From JAGOEX01 sp964630905 (GTDB lineage: Bacteria > UBP6 > UBA1177), in contig CAZVWR010000010.1 of the NCBI GenBank assembly GCA_964630905.1, positions 16,535-80,534 on the forward strand: a stretch of DNA of 64,000 nt, in the 5' to 3' direction. Both the position numbers and the translations under genes were made by a program. The notes under the pieces are model-generated. The model ran no database searches, was not told where the DNA came from, and saw only the letters and a program-made list of their open reading frames with translations. Each line of letters opens with the position of its first letter. The stretch's first letter is position 1. This document shows positions 38,708 through 48,783 of this stretch, piece after piece.

Positions 38708-40864
38708 ATGGAAAAATTACTGTTGTGGTTTTCGCCGGTCGTTGCGATGATGGCTCTGTTTTTTGCTTTGAAACTTTACTTCTGGATGATGAAAAAACCG
38801 GAAGGCAATGAAAAAATGAAAGAGATCGCTGAAGCTGTAAGAGTCGGTGCCATGGCATATCTCAGACAGCAGTACAAGATCGTTATCATTTTCTTTGCGA
38901 TTGCTTTTGTACTTTTCTTTGTTATGTCAAGAATGGGTCTTCTTAATCCTATCATCCCCTTTGCATTTCTTACAGGCGGATTCTTTTCAGGTCTTGCCGG
39001 TTATCTCGGTATGATCGTTGCTACAAGAGCTTCTTCAAGAACCGCTGAAGGGTGCCGTCAGAACCTTAATGAAGGTCTTTCGATCAGTTTCAGGTCCGGT
39101 GCGATCATGGGTCTTATTGTTACAGGTTTCGGTCTGTTTGATATAAGTCTCTGGTTCATTCTCCTTAAATATGTAGCTCCTTCGATGGGTCTTGAATATT
39201 CTCTTACCGAAATAACGATGACAATGCTTTCATTCGGTATGGGTGCTTCTCTGCAGGCTCTTTTTGCAAGGGTCGGCGGCGGAATTTTCACAAAAGCGGC
39301 TGATGTCGGTGCTGACCTTGTCGGTAAAGTCGAAGCAGGAATTCCTGAAGACGATCCGAGAAACCCGGCAACCATTGCTGATAATGTCGGTGACAATGTC
39401 GGTGATGTCGCAGGTATGGGTGCAGACCTTTATGAAAGTTACTGCGGAAGTATCCTTTCAGCTATGGCTCTCGGTGCTGTCGCAAATGCAGGAAGCGGAC
39501 TTGCAATGAACGCGGTACTTCTTCCAATGCTTATTTCGGGACTTGGAATAGTTTTCTCACTTATCGGAATATTCATGGTTCACGGAAAAAATTCCTCTTC
39601 ACAGAAAGATCTTCTTTTCGCCATCAACAAAGGTGTGTATTTCGCTTCGATAATGATACTTCTGGCATCGGCAGGTCTTGTTTATATGCTTATGCCTGAT
39701 AACATGGGATACTGGGTAAGTATTCTTGTCGGTCTCATTGTCGGTATCGTTGTAGGTAAATCTACTGAATACTACACTTCAGGAGATTTCGGTCCTACAC
39801 AGGGGATCAGCAACTCTGCAAAGATGGGTCCTGCAACAACGATCATTGACGGTTTTGCAGTAGGTTCAATGTCAGTATGGATACCGATCATGACCATTTC
39901 AGCAGGAATCCTGATGTCATATTATATTGGTGGCGGAGCGGTAAACCCGACAAGCGGTTTTTATTCGATCGCTCTTTCAGGTGTAGGCATGCTGTCAACT
40001 CTTTCAATAATATTTGCTACTGATGCATACGGTCCTATCGCTGATAACGCAGGCGGAAACGCTGAAATGGCAGGCCTTGATAAAGAAGTCCGTCAGAGAA
40101 CAGATATGCTTGATTCTCTTGGCAACACAACTGCCGCGATCGGAAAAGGATATGCGGTAGGCAGCGGATTTTTAACAGCTCTTGCACTTCTTGTTTCCTA
40201 TCTTGAAGAAGCAAAGATGAACCTTCTTCACAATAACATAACCATGCTTGGTGACATAGCTCTTGAAACGATAACAATGGGTCAGATGGTTAATCATTTT
40301 GAGATCAACATTCTTAACCCTAATATGCTTGTAGGAACTTTCCTTGGCGGAATGGTAGTTTTCATTTTTGCCGCTCTTACAATGAAAGCTGTCGGAAAAT
40401 CTGCCAACTACATGGTTGAAGAAGTAAGAAGACAGTTCCGTGAGATCAAAGGTATCATGGAAGGGACAGCTAAACCTGACTATCAGGCATGTGTGAAAAT
40501 TGCTACAAAAGGTGCACAGAAAGAGATGATTCTTCCTGCAATGATCGGTTTTCTTACTCCTGCAGTAGTTGGAACATTTATCGGTATCGCCGGTGTAATG
40601 GGATATCTTCTCGGAGTTATATCAACCGGTCTTCTTCTTGCGATAATGATGTCAAATGCCGGTGGAGCATGGGACAATGCAAAGAAAGTTATTGAAGCAG
40701 GTGCTCACGGCGGCAAAAAATCTGAAGCTCATAAAGCCGCTGTAGTCGGTGACACGGTCGGTGATCCTTTCAAAGATACAACAGGTCCTTCACTGAACAT
40801 CCTTATCAAGCTTTCTGCGATGTCTTCGATTATTTTCGTGGGTCTTGCACTTCTTAAATTCTAA
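38708..40864 (+). CDS. hppA: Membrane-bound ion-pumping pyrophosphatase (K+-dependent, probably Na+ type)
   Basis: 718 residues with about sixteen transmembrane helices. The pyrophosphate site [33 protein letters not shown] and the C-terminal [15 protein letters not shown] are intact. Ala in [10 protein letters not shown] marks the K+-dependent group, where K+-independent enzymes have Lys. The Glu in [11 protein letters not shown] sits where Na+-pumping members carry it; H+-pumping members usually have it four residues later. It would store energy from pyrophosphate as an ion gradient. Its stop overlaps that of the convergent tricorn-like gene. Confidence 0.95.
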   Translation: MEKLLLWFSPVVAMMALFFALKLYFWMMKKPEGNEKMKEIAEAVRVGAMAYLRQQYKIVIIFFAIAFVLFFVMSRMGLLNPIIPFAFLTGGFFSGLAGYLGMIVATRASSRTAEGCRQNLNEGLSISFRSGAIMGLIVTGFGLFDISLWFILLKYVAPSMGLEYSLTEITMTMLSFGMGASLQALFARVGGGIFTKAADVGADLVGKVEAGIPEDDPRNPATIADNVGDNVGDVAGMGADLYESYCGSILSAMALGAVANAGSGLAMNAVLLPMLISGLGIVFSLIGIFMVHGKNSSSQKDLLFAINKGVYFASIMILLASAGLVYMLMPDNMGYWVSILVGLIVGIVVGKSTEYYTSGDFGPTQGISNSAKMGPATTIIDGFAVGSMSVWIPIMTISAGILMSYYIGGGAVNPTSGFYSIALSGVGMLSTLSIIFATDAYGPIADNAGGNAEMAGLDKEVRQRTDMLDSLGNTTAAIGKGYAVGSGFLTALALLVSYLEEAKMNLLHNNITMLGDIALETITMGQMVNHFEINILNPNMLVGTFLGGMVVFIFAALTMKAVGKSANYMVEEVRRQFREIKGIMEGTAKPDYQACVKIATKGAQKEMILPAMIGFLTPAVVGTFIGIAGVMGYLLGVISTGLLLAIMMSNAGGAWDNAKKVIEAGAHGGKKSEAHKAAVVGDTVGDPFKDTTGPSLNILIKLSAMSSIIFVGLALLKF

Positions 40865-43800
40865 TTTTCAAGAAGGACTTTCACAGCTTTTTCTATCTGG
40901 GGATCTTCACCTCTGATATACTCTTCAGGTGACACAGGAACAAGATAATCAGGTTCAAGCTGACTGTTCTCAAGATGGTTGTCATCAGTATCTCTGATGC
41001 CTATCTGCGGAATTCCGAAATACATCGTTGAGTCAAGCATAGAAGGCCACCAGACAGCAGTTGATGTTCCGGCAACGGGCATACCGACGATCTTACCTAA
41101 TTTAAGTGTTTTGTATGCATGGGGAAAAAGGTGTGCATCACTGTAGTTACCTTCGTTGACAACAAGAACGGTCTTTTTTGTCCACTGGTTGTTCGGATCA
41201 CCGCCGAAGTTCTTAACTCCGCGGTGGGAATATCTGGTGTATGATTTTCCGCTGAAAAGGATGCTCAGTTCATTATGAAGCCATCCTCCACCGTTAAATC
41301 TGGTGTCAACGACAATTCCTTCGCGGTCGTTATATCTGCCCAGAATGTCGTTGTAGATCTCTTTAAAACTCTGTCCGTTCATTCCTCTGATGTGGACATA
41401 GCCGAGCCGTCCTTTTGAAAGTATTTCGACTCTTTCACGGTTCTTTTCGACCCAGCGGGTATAAAGAAGATCAAATTCAGCTCTGTACGGCACAGGTTTA
41501 ACAACTTCCTCCCATCTGTTCGATGTTTCGGGATCAAGAAGCGACAGCCGTACATTTCTGCCAGCTTTTCTATTCAGCAGAGAATCAAAATTGTTTTCAA
41601 GTGTTGAAATTCCGTCAATCTGCTCTATCACAGTTCCTGTCTTGATGCGGCTTCCCGCCTTGTCAAGAGGAGAACCCGCCATGACCTCGTCAACGATCAG
41701 TCCTCTTTGGCTGTATGAAAAGAAAATGCCCAGTCTTCCGGTATCATCACCGAGCGGTTTTTGAGGAATATATCCGCTTCCTGTGTGGCTTGCATTGAGT
41801 TCACCGAGCATTTCGGACAGAAGCTCTGTGAAATCATAGTTGTTGTTTATGAAAGGGATGAACTTCACATATTCATTAAAATATTTTTTCCAGTCGACAT
41901 TGTGCATTTCTGCAACATAGAACTTGTCGTTTACCGTTTTCCAGACATGTTCGAAGAGATAAAATTTTTCATCCTGAAGATTGACCGAGAACTCAGCGGC
42001 AGGTGCAAGAGGTTTCATTTTTCCATCGGCCACGGTTATTTTATATGTCCTGCTGTCGGCAATTACAAAGAGGGAAGATCCTGTTTTGTCGAGAATTATT
42101 GAGAATTCCGGTTTTTCCCAGTACGAGAGATTTCTCGGGCGTGGGATCGAAGTAATCAGCTTATCCTTTTTTTCCCTCATGGAAAGTGAAAATATCTTAT
42201 ATTCAGCAGGTTCCATTGTCATAAAATAGAGCGTTTCGCTGTCGCTTGAAAATGTGTGGTCAAGGTAGTTTGCAGGATTTAAAGATAGTTTTATGATCCT
42301 TTTTTCGATCTTTTCTGTTTCGAAGTTTACAAATTCAGTTTTCTTTTCCTCTTTCTTTTCATCTTTGCCTTTTGAATTAACGGCGGATGCTTTTTCCTTT
42401 GTTTCTTTTTCCTTTTTCTTTTCTTCCATTTTCTTGTTAAGGTCGAATTCCTCTTTTGTCATGAAAAAGTTGTCACGCCCTGATCTATTCATGAAAAAAG
42501 CTGTTATCTCACCCTGATTGAACCACGAGATCATTTCACCGTTACTGTTCCACTTGGGGTTTGTGTCATCTGATCCGGAGTTTGTTATGTTCACGACCGT
42601 TCCTCCGCCGTCACTGCTGACTATGCCTATCTCTCCGCTCCAGAGATCTCTGTCAAGAAAGATGACTGCGATCCGTGAACTGTCGGGAGACCATGTGAAT
42701 TCCTGATCGCCATCGACATAGCTTATATTTCTGTCACCGCTTAAAACGGTCGTGTGAAGGTTCTTTTCAGTGTCATATACAACAAGTTCAGTCCGTTCCC
42801 GAAGGTATGCCACTTTCTTTCCGTCAGGCGAATAAACTGGCTGGAAGGTGTTGAATTTACTCTCAATCAGCGGTTTCTCGGTCATTTTTGTCGAAGCGAA
42901 GAAATAGAGTTCGTTCTCATCTTCAAGAACAGTTTCATAAATATTCCACGAGCCGTTCCTGAAAGATGAATAGAGAAGTTTTCTTCCTTCGGGATGGAAG
43001 CTCACCCACCTTTCCTCGTTCGGGGTAGCTGTGATCCTTTTTGTTGTCCCTGTTTCGGGATTGACGACATAAATTTCACCTCTCATAACAAGGGCGGCTT
43101 CAGTTCCGTCGGGGCTGACGGCGATATCGGTGACACTTTGAAGCATCTGCCTGAGATCTTGTTTTCTGATCTCTTTCGGTGAAAAAATCTCAAGTTTCTG
43201 AGGATTTGAACCCTCTTTCATCGTGTAAATATCTCCGTGGTATGAAAAACAGAGTGTTCCGTCACGGCTTGAAGAAAGGAATCTTACAGGGTGCGTATCA
43301 AATTTTGTAAGCTGGGTTTCAAGTTTACCGCTGTCAAGTTTCCAGACATTGAACGAGCCGCTTTTTTCGCTTAAGTAATATACTCCTGTTTCATCAGGAA
43401 AGAATACCGGCGAACGGTCTTCTCCTGCAAAAGTGCTGATCTTATTGAACTTTCCATCTTGCGGCAGATATTCCCAGATATCTCTTGTCACGCTTGATGT
43501 ATGGTGTTTTCTCCAGTCATTCTCATATCCTTTCTTGTCGTGATAGACAAATCTTTTTCCATCTTTTGAAATATGCAGATCAAAAACGGGAAGAGGTATC
43601 TCAAGAACATCGTTCCCGCCACTTACCGGAACGGAGAAAAGTTGCGGCATACCTCTTGTCGGGAAAGCCGAACTTTCTTTACTGCCTGCCCTTGCCGATG
43701 AAAAATAGATCTTTGAATCATCGGGGGAGAACGAAAGCGGAGTGTCGTTTGCCGAGTGGTGTGTAAGCCTTTTTGCCTCACCACCGTTAACAGAGATGAT

Positions 43801-44178
43801 GAAAACATCGTGATTTCCATAACGGTCGCTTAAAAATGCGATGTTTTTCCCGTCATTTGACCAGACGGGAGCTGATTCAAAGCTTGAAGCATGGGTGAGC
43901 GGTCTTGCATATCCTCCTTTGACAGAAGTGATATAGATGTCACCCATGAAAGCAAATGCGATCTCACCACCGTCAGGTGAGATCGAAGGGTATCTGAGCC
44001 ATCCTAAAACATTGGAATTGTCAGTTGTCAGTTCTTTTGCAAGATTTTCGATCTCGAGCACTTTTTTTTCAATTCCCGGAACATTTTCAGAAACTTTTTT
44101 CTTGAATTTATCGGTCAGGTCTTTGCACGAAACAAAAGAAAGTGCAATGACGGCAAACAGCACAGCGGCTTTTTTCAT
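40861..44178 (-). CDS. Tricorn-like S41 protease lipoprotein
   Basis: 1105 residues. Lipobox FVSC gives Cys18. A long series of WD40/PD40 propeller blades (about 50-590; YPSISPDGGEIAF, PVYSPDGKKVAYL) carries a Lys/Glu-rich insertion near 575-625. A PDZ domain (about 805-880) and an S41 domain (about 900-1080) follow, with the presumed nucleophile Ser near 1012 in GNYSDAHLFPH. The order matches archaeal tricorn protease, which degrades peptides, but this one is lipid-anchored and so acts in the envelope. Agmatinase and glycosyltransferase genes precede it on the same strand. Confidence 0.9.
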   Translation of the reverse strand: MKKAAVLFAVIALSFVSCKDLTDKFKKKVSENVPGIEKKVLEIENLAKELTTDNSNVLGWLRYPSISPDGGEIAFAFMGDIYITSVKGGYARPLTHASSFESAPVWSNDGKNIAFLSDRYGNHDVFIISVNGGEAKRLTHHSANDTPLSFSPDDSKIYFSSARAGSKESSAFPTRGMPQLFSVPVSGGNDVLEIPLPVFDLHISKDGKRFVYHDKKGYENDWRKHHTSSVTRDIWEYLPQDGKFNKISTFAGEDRSPVFFPDETGVYYLSEKSGSFNVWKLDSGKLETQLTKFDTHPVRFLSSSRDGTLCFSYHGDIYTMKEGSNPQKLEIFSPKEIRKQDLRQMLQSVTDIAVSPDGTEAALVMRGEIYVVNPETGTTKRITATPNEERWVSFHPEGRKLLYSSFRNGSWNIYETVLEDENELYFFASTKMTEKPLIESKFNTFQPVYSPDGKKVAYLRERTELVVYDTEKNLHTTVLSGDRNISYVDGDQEFTWSPDSSRIAVIFLDRDLWSGEIGIVSSDGGGTVVNITNSGSDDTNPKWNSNGEMISWFNQGEITAFFMNRSGRDNFFMTKEEFDLNKKMEEKKKEKETKEKASAVNSKGKDEKKEEKKTEFVNFETEKIEKRIIKLSLNPANYLDHTFSSDSETLYFMTMEPAEYKIFSLSMREKKDKLITSIPRPRNLSYWEKPEFSIILDKTGSSLFVIADSRTYKITVADGKMKPLAPAAEFSVNLQDEKFYLFEHVWKTVNDKFYVAEMHNVDWKKYFNEYVKFIPFINNNYDFTELLSEMLGELNASHTGSGYIPQKPLGDDTGRLGIFFSYSQRGLIVDEVMAGSPLDKAGSRIKTGTVIEQIDGISTLENNFDSLLNRKAGRNVRLSLLDPETSNRWEEVVKPVPYRAEFDLLYTRWVEKNRERVEILSKGRLGYVHIRGMNGQSFKEIYNDILGRYNDREGIVVDTRFNGGGWLHNELSILFSGKSYTRYSHRGVKNFGGDPNNQWTKKTVLVVNEGNYSDAHLFPHAYKTLKLGKIVGMPVAGTSTAVWWPSMLDSTMYFGIPQIGIRDTDDNHLENSQLEPDYLVPVSPEEYIRGEDPQIEKAVKVLLEN

Positions 44179-44201
44179 AATATATTCCTCCGGTAAAAAC
44201 T

Positions 44202-45056
44202 TTAAGAGTTAAGATGTGTACAGATAAGGAGCTCTCTTAAAACCTTTGCTGTAAAAGCGACAGAGATCTTTGAGCTGTCAAGGTCGGGAGCAAGTTCAAC
44301 AATGTCTGCTCCTATTATTCTGCATTTTTTTTCGTTGATTATCTTTATGAACTTCATGAAGTCGTTGAAAGAGCCTCCGCCCGCTTCAGGTGTTCCTGTT
44401 CCCGGAACAAATGAAGGATCAAAATAGTCAAGGTCGATTGAAATATAAATCACTTCCCCTTCTTCAAGTGCATCAGCCGCTTCAGTCACAGTGTTTGCAG
44501 GGATTATTCTGTGGTCTGTCTGGCGGAGCTGATATTCCTCTTTTGTTCCGCTTCTTATTCCGATCTGGATCAACCGTTCAAGTCCTTTGTCAAGGCAGAG
44601 TTTCATGACCGATGCGTGGCTAAGTTCGTCTCCTGCATAACCTTCACGGAGATCTGCGTGTGCATCAAAATGGACCATTGTGAATTCAGGATAGAATTCC
44701 TTATGTGCAAGGAAAAGAGGATATGTTATAAGATGCTCGCCGCCTATTGATATGATCCTTTTGCCGTCTTCAAGAAAAGGTTTTACCTCTTCCATTACGG
44801 TCTTTACCATGTTTGCAGGGTTTCCGACCATCACTTCAAGATCTCCGACATCGCAAAACGGCACATCGTCTAGAGTTTTTCCCTGATAGAACGAGAACTC
44901 TTCAATTGCTTCAAATGCATAGTTTCTTAATTCTCTCGGGCCGAAACGGCTTGCAGAACGGAAAGATGAAGTGCAGTCATAGGGAATTCCGGCAACAATT
45001 ATCGATGCTTCCTCAGGATTTTCCCTTGAAGAAATGAATCGCGGGATCTGAAACAT
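44202..45056 (-). CDS. speB: Agmatinase / ureohydrolase
   Basis: 284 residues of the arginase fold. The manganese ligands are visible: His108 in GGEH, Asp131-His133-Asp135 in DAHAD, and Asp208-Asp210 in SIDLDYFDP. The GTGTPEAGG loop favours agmatinase over arginase. It would release urea and form putrescine from agmatine. AAGGAG precedes the ATG. The tricorn-like gene follows 23 bases later. No arginine decarboxylase gene is in the window. Confidence 0.92.
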   Translation of the reverse strand: MFQIPRFISSRENPEEASIIVAGIPYDCTSSFRSASRFGPRELRNYAFEAIEEFSFYQGKTLDDVPFCDVGDLEVMVGNPANMVKTVMEEVKPFLEDGKRIISIGGEHLITYPLFLAHKEFYPEFTMVHFDAHADLREGYAGDELSHASVMKLCLDKGLERLIQIGIRSGTKEEYQLRQTDHRIIPANTVTEAADALEEGEVIYISIDLDYFDPSFVPGTGTPEAGGGSFNDFMKFIKIINEKKCRIIGADIVELAPDLDSSKISVAFTAKVLRELLICTHLNS

Positions 45057-45129
45057 GGTTTTCTCCTTGAATTAATAAAAAAAACAGTTACTTCAACAAA
45101 AATACGATGAGAGCTTTAAAAAGCAAGAA

Positions 45130-45951
45130 TTATGATCCTTTCACGATGTTTTCCGCCCACAAGGCGTTTTCGATGTTTCCCCGTTTTCTGGCTCCGTTTG
45201 CGTATATTTCAATTTTCCGCTTAAGCATTCTGATTATTTCAGTTTTGTGAAATTCGCTTAAATTACAGGTAGTTGAAAGAATTTTTGATAGTGAGATGAT
45301 GCGGTATCTGTCAAGGGCGGTTGTGGCAGAAAGCTGATCAGTGTGTCCGCCGTATTTTATTGTGAGCGGTTCATCAAGCAGTCCGAATTTTTCGTTTAAC
45401 GACATTCTAAGCCAGAGATCATAATCTTCACATACGGCAAGGTTTTCATCAAATCCGCTATACTCTTCAAAAAGTGCTTTTTCCATCATGACAGCAGAAG
45501 GAGAGACCATGCAGATGTCAAGAGAAGGGATGAAAATATCATCAAAGGGTTTGATGTGCTTTTTGGTTTTGTTCTTGAATTTCCCGTCTTTTATCCAGAT
45601 CTCTTCAGTTTGTGTAACTCTGTAATTATATTTAATTAAATGATCTAACTGTTTTTGAAGTTTATCTTTTTTCCATTCGTCATCGCTATCTAAAAATGCA
45701 ATGTATTTTCCAAACGCACTCTTAACGGCAGTGTTCCTTGCTGCACTTACACCTTTATTTTCAGTTCTGATTGCGTTTATCCTTCCGTCATAACCTTTGA
45801 GAACAACGGGAGTTTCATCGGTTGAACCGTCATCGACGACAATTATCTCAAAGTTTTTATAAGTTTGGCTCAAGATGGAGTTGATTGCTCTTTTTACCAG
45901 TTCAGGTCTGTTAAAAACCGGGATTATTGCTGAGATAAGCGGACAACTCAT
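45130..45951 (-). CDS. Family 2 glycosyltransferase
   Basis: 273 residues with the GT-A start SAIIPVFNRPELV, the nucleotide-sugar site VVDDGSTD, the DSDDEW metal motif and a later CEDYDLWLR acceptor-site block. An inverting transferase using a UDP- or dTDP-sugar is expected, acting on cell-surface polysaccharide. It begins eight bases after the outer-membrane protein gene. The sugar and acceptor cannot be told. Confidence 0.92.
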   Translation of the reverse strand: MSCPLISAIIPVFNRPELVKRAINSILSQTYKNFEIIVVDDGSTDETPVVLKGYDGRINAIRTENKGVSAARNTAVKSAFGKYIAFLDSDDEWKKDKLQKQLDHLIKYNYRVTQTEEIWIKDGKFKNKTKKHIKPFDDIFIPSLDICMVSPSAVMMEKALFEEYSGFDENLAVCEDYDLWLRMSLNEKFGLLDEPLTIKYGGHTDQLSATTALDRYRIISLSKILSTTCNLSEFHKTEIIRMLKRKIEIYANGARKRGNIENALWAENIVKGS

Positions 45952-45959
45952 TAATGATT

Positions 45960-46781
45960 TCAGAATCTTAAAATAAAACTCATGTTAAACCCCTTAAACT
46001 CGGTCTCTACTCCGTCACCTTGCCAGAGTGCCTTCGCAAGAAGGTGTCTGTATGCAAATTCTATCCCTGTCCAGTGCCACGGATAGACTCTTATTCCGGT
46101 TTTCAGATTCATATAACCCAGATATTTCCCTGCATACATTCCGTTTATGTCAAAGAAGATCCCTGAATATTTAAAGATCGTAGTTTCAAATGAAATTCCA
46201 AGAGAAGGGAAGGGGACAACGGGTGCAGAGAATTTGTCTTTTTTGTCTTTATCATCCAGACTTTCAAGGCGGATATCGGTGACAAACATATCAATCCTGA
46301 TCGAAGGTCCGAGCTTGAAGTTAAGGTTTTTTCCTGCATCAAGATCAAGAATATACCAGGTGAAATCAAGTTTTATCAGATGGACATTGAAAGTGCTTTT
46401 CATGTCTTCGCCCATATCGAAAACAGCATCATAAAAGATCAGTTCTCTTCCTGCCGCTTTCTTGGAGACAGTATCAAGCATGGTGTATCCGGCGGAAAGC
46501 TTGAATTTCTTGAACCTGAAAGCAAAATCGGCATCAAAATGGAGGTATGCTTTTTTATAACCGAGGTCATTGCGGTAATTTAAATGTGCGGCAGCTCCTG
46601 CATCGTCATCTTTAGTTTCAAAATGGTAGGTGTGATAGAAAAAGCCAAGACCAAGTTCAACCAATGCCTTTCGCGGTTCACCAAACCAGCTCTTTTCTTC
46701 TTTCTGAGCCGGAGCTTCAGCCGCAAAAAGACAAAAGCCGGCAAAAAGAAAAATTGACGCTGAAACGATAAATTTTTTCAA
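45960..46781 (-). CDS. Probable outer-membrane beta-barrel protein
   Basis: 273 residues. A signal peptide ends near FAAEA. The mature part alternates polar and aromatic residues as in beta strands and ends in FNMSFILRF with a terminal Phe, as BAM substrates do. I do not recognise a specific family. It overlaps the START-like gene by four bases (ATGA), so the two periplasmic/outer-membrane proteins are coupled. Confidence 0.72.
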   Translation of the reverse strand: MKKFIVSASIFLFAGFCLFAAEAPAQKEEKSWFGEPRKALVELGLGFFYHTYHFETKDDDAGAAAHLNYRNDLGYKKAYLHFDADFAFRFKKFKLSAGYTMLDTVSKKAAGRELIFYDAVFDMGEDMKSTFNVHLIKLDFTWYILDLDAGKNLNFKLGPSIRIDMFVTDIRLESLDDKDKKDKFSAPVVPFPSLGISFETTIFKYSGIFFDINGMYAGKYLGYMNLKTGIRVYPWHWTGIEFAYRHLLAKALWQGDGVETEFKGFNMSFILRF

Positions 46782-47419
46782 CTCTGACCTCCTTTGTTTT
46801 TCCTTTGATTAAGTATTTCGTGGTATATTTTCCAGATGAATTGAACGACAGCTCTTGAATTTATATCATTTATTGTAAAAACGGGGATAGAACCGCCAAG
46901 GTCTAAAGAGGTAATGCACTCAACTTTGAGCTCGTCCGATGCAGCTGTTTTTGAGAAACTGCATGTTCCTGAAAATGTGTTCATCCTGACATATTCACTC
47001 TTGGCGCTGTTATTTGTGTCACTGTTTTTCCAGTTGAGCTTGAAAGATGTTTCGGAAAGATCTGAATAGCAGACCTCAACAGTTGTTTCTCTCCTTGAAA
47101 ACAGAGGCGGATTTATCAGAATGTAAATTTCATTACATTTTTCCTTTCTTTTGAGTACCGCGGATCTTTCAACATGCGGATTGAACAGTGCTGTGAAATT
47201 TGCAGGGTCTGTAACTACTTTAAATGCTTCGTTTATTGATCCTGTAATGAGGGCAATGGTCTTTGCATCTTTAAAATCTGATTCTGGTGTTTTCTTCTGA
47301 TATATCTGATAACGATCCTCCTTTTTCTTTAATGTCCAGCCATCTTTCCCGCTTTGCTCAGATGCAGAAATGTCAGATATTGCGAATAACAAAATCACGA
47401 TGAGCAGAAACTTTTTCAT
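46778..47419 (-). CDS. Secreted START/SRPBCC-like lipid-binding protein
   Basis: 213 residues with a signal peptide (cleavage near SDISA). The remainder fits the START fold pattern: YQIYQKKTPESDFKDAKTIALI, a helix EAFKVVTDPANF, LFSRRETTVEV and a C-terminal helix with WKIYHEIL. Such domains bind lipids or other hydrophobic ligands. Placed before an outer-membrane barrel gene, it may carry a ligand through the periplasm. First gene of a minus-strand run to 40861. Confidence 0.75.
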   Translation of the reverse strand: MKKFLLIVILLFAISDISASEQSGKDGWTLKKKEDRYQIYQKKTPESDFKDAKTIALITGSINEAFKVVTDPANFTALFNPHVERSAVLKRKEKCNEIYILINPPLFSRRETTVEVCYSDLSETSFKLNWKNSDTNNSAKSEYVRMNTFSGTCSFSKTAASDELKVECITSLDLGGSIPVFTINDINSRAVVQFIWKIYHEILNQRKNKGGQS

Positions 47420-47567
47420 AAAACCTCCATGCTTTTCTAATTTTCAACGAAACTGCTTCATAATATCGGCAAAACAGGATTTATCAAGAACAGGCAGTAA
47501 TATAAAAACTTTTTTACTCAAATTTCCGTTATATATTGTGTTGACAACTGTTTGTGAGACTTGCTTG

Positions 47568-48773
47568 ATGAAAAAGCTGATTCCGGTCATAGTAATTGTT
47601 TTTATTGTTCTGACAGGTTGCGATAACAATTTCAGGAAGATAGTCGTTCCTGAAGCTGAAGTTAAAAATGATTCAGATAACTCTGACATAATGATCCCAG
47701 ACAATGATGAGAGCGATGGCGATCTCGTTGACCAAGACGATTTGTCCGATGACTTACCCGACGATTTATCCGACGACTTGTCCGACGACTTGTCCGACGA
47801 AGCCTTGGCGGAGTCGGAAGAGCAGGATGAAGATGATTATGACGGGTTTTATGATGTTCCCTCAGATCCTTCACCGATAGAACTTGACGGCGTGGAAGCA
47901 AGATTCCATGCTGATATTGCTTATGGAGATAAGCATTTGAATACATTTGATATTTTCATTGCAAGAACTAAAGAACCGGCGCCTCTTGTGATCTATGTTC
48001 ACGGAGGAGGTTTCACGATGGGGGATAAAAGTGATGCCTATGTTGCAGGAGGACCTTTTGTGATAAGGACACTGCTTGAGAACGGAGTTTCATTTGCAAG
48101 TGTGAATTATCAGCTTCTCGAACAGAAAGATGAAGAGGGGGTGATAAAGCCGCTCAATGATTGTAAAAGAGCGTTGCAGTTCATAAGGAGTGAAGCGCAG
48201 GTGCTCAATATTGATAAGGAAAGAATAGTTTCATACGGTTTTTCGGCAGGTGCGGGAGCGAGTTTGTGGATCGGTTTTAATGATGATATGGCTGATCCTG
48301 AAAGCGAGGATCCGGTTCTTCGTGAATCAACGCGGTTGAAGGGCGTTGCCGCACTTGAAACGCAGGCGACCTATGATATTGTGAGGTGGGAGACAGAAAT
48401 TTTCAAACCCTACGACATTACCTTGAAATCATTTGTGAATCTTGGGTTCGGACCGACACTTTACTCTTTTTACGGAGTCTCTTCACTTGATGAAATATAC
48501 ACTCCAGCCATTACTGAATATCGTAAAAAGGTTGATATGCTTGATCTCATGAGTGCCGATGACCCGGAAATATATGTGAATAACGCCTATGACGATGCAG
48601 GAAAACCGGCAAGCATCTATGCTCTTTATCACCATCCGTATCACGCATCAGCCCTCATGGAAGAAGCAGAAAATAAAGGCCTTGCCGGCATTTTCTATAT
48701 TCCCTCAATGAACATAATTGATGAATCAAATGAAGAACTTATCCAGTTTTTCCTAAGAAAGCTTAAAGATTGA
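47568..48773 (+). CDS. Alpha/beta-hydrolase (esterase-like) lipoprotein
   Basis: 401 residues from ATG 47568; the frame is open back to 47370, but only this start gives a signal peptide, ending in the lipobox VLTGC. A strongly acidic linker with tandem SDDLPDDLSDDL repeats (about 50-90) follows. The hydrolase domain has the oxyanion motif HGGGF (about 145) and the nucleophile elbow GFSAGAG (Ser226), close to hormone-sensitive-lipase/carboxylesterase types; a late HHPYHAS may hold the catalytic His. A surface esterase is likely. It converges on uvrA ten bases away. Confidence 0.85.
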   Translation: MKKLIPVIVIVFIVLTGCDNNFRKIVVPEAEVKNDSDNSDIMIPDNDESDGDLVDQDDLSDDLPDDLSDDLSDDLSDEALAESEEQDEDDYDGFYDVPSDPSPIELDGVEARFHADIAYGDKHLNTFDIFIARTKEPAPLVIYVHGGGFTMGDKSDAYVAGGPFVIRTLLENGVSFASVNYQLLEQKDEEGVIKPLNDCKRALQFIRSEAQVLNIDKERIVSYGFSAGAGASLWIGFNDDMADPESEDPVLRESTRLKGVAALETQATYDIVRWETEIFKPYDITLKSFVNLGFGPTLYSFYGVSSLDEIYTPAITEYRKKVDMLDLMSADDPEIYVNNAYDDAGKPASIYALYHHPYHASALMEEAENKGLAGIFYIPSMNIIDESNEELIQFFLRKLKD

Positions 48774-48783
48774 AAAAACTGGT

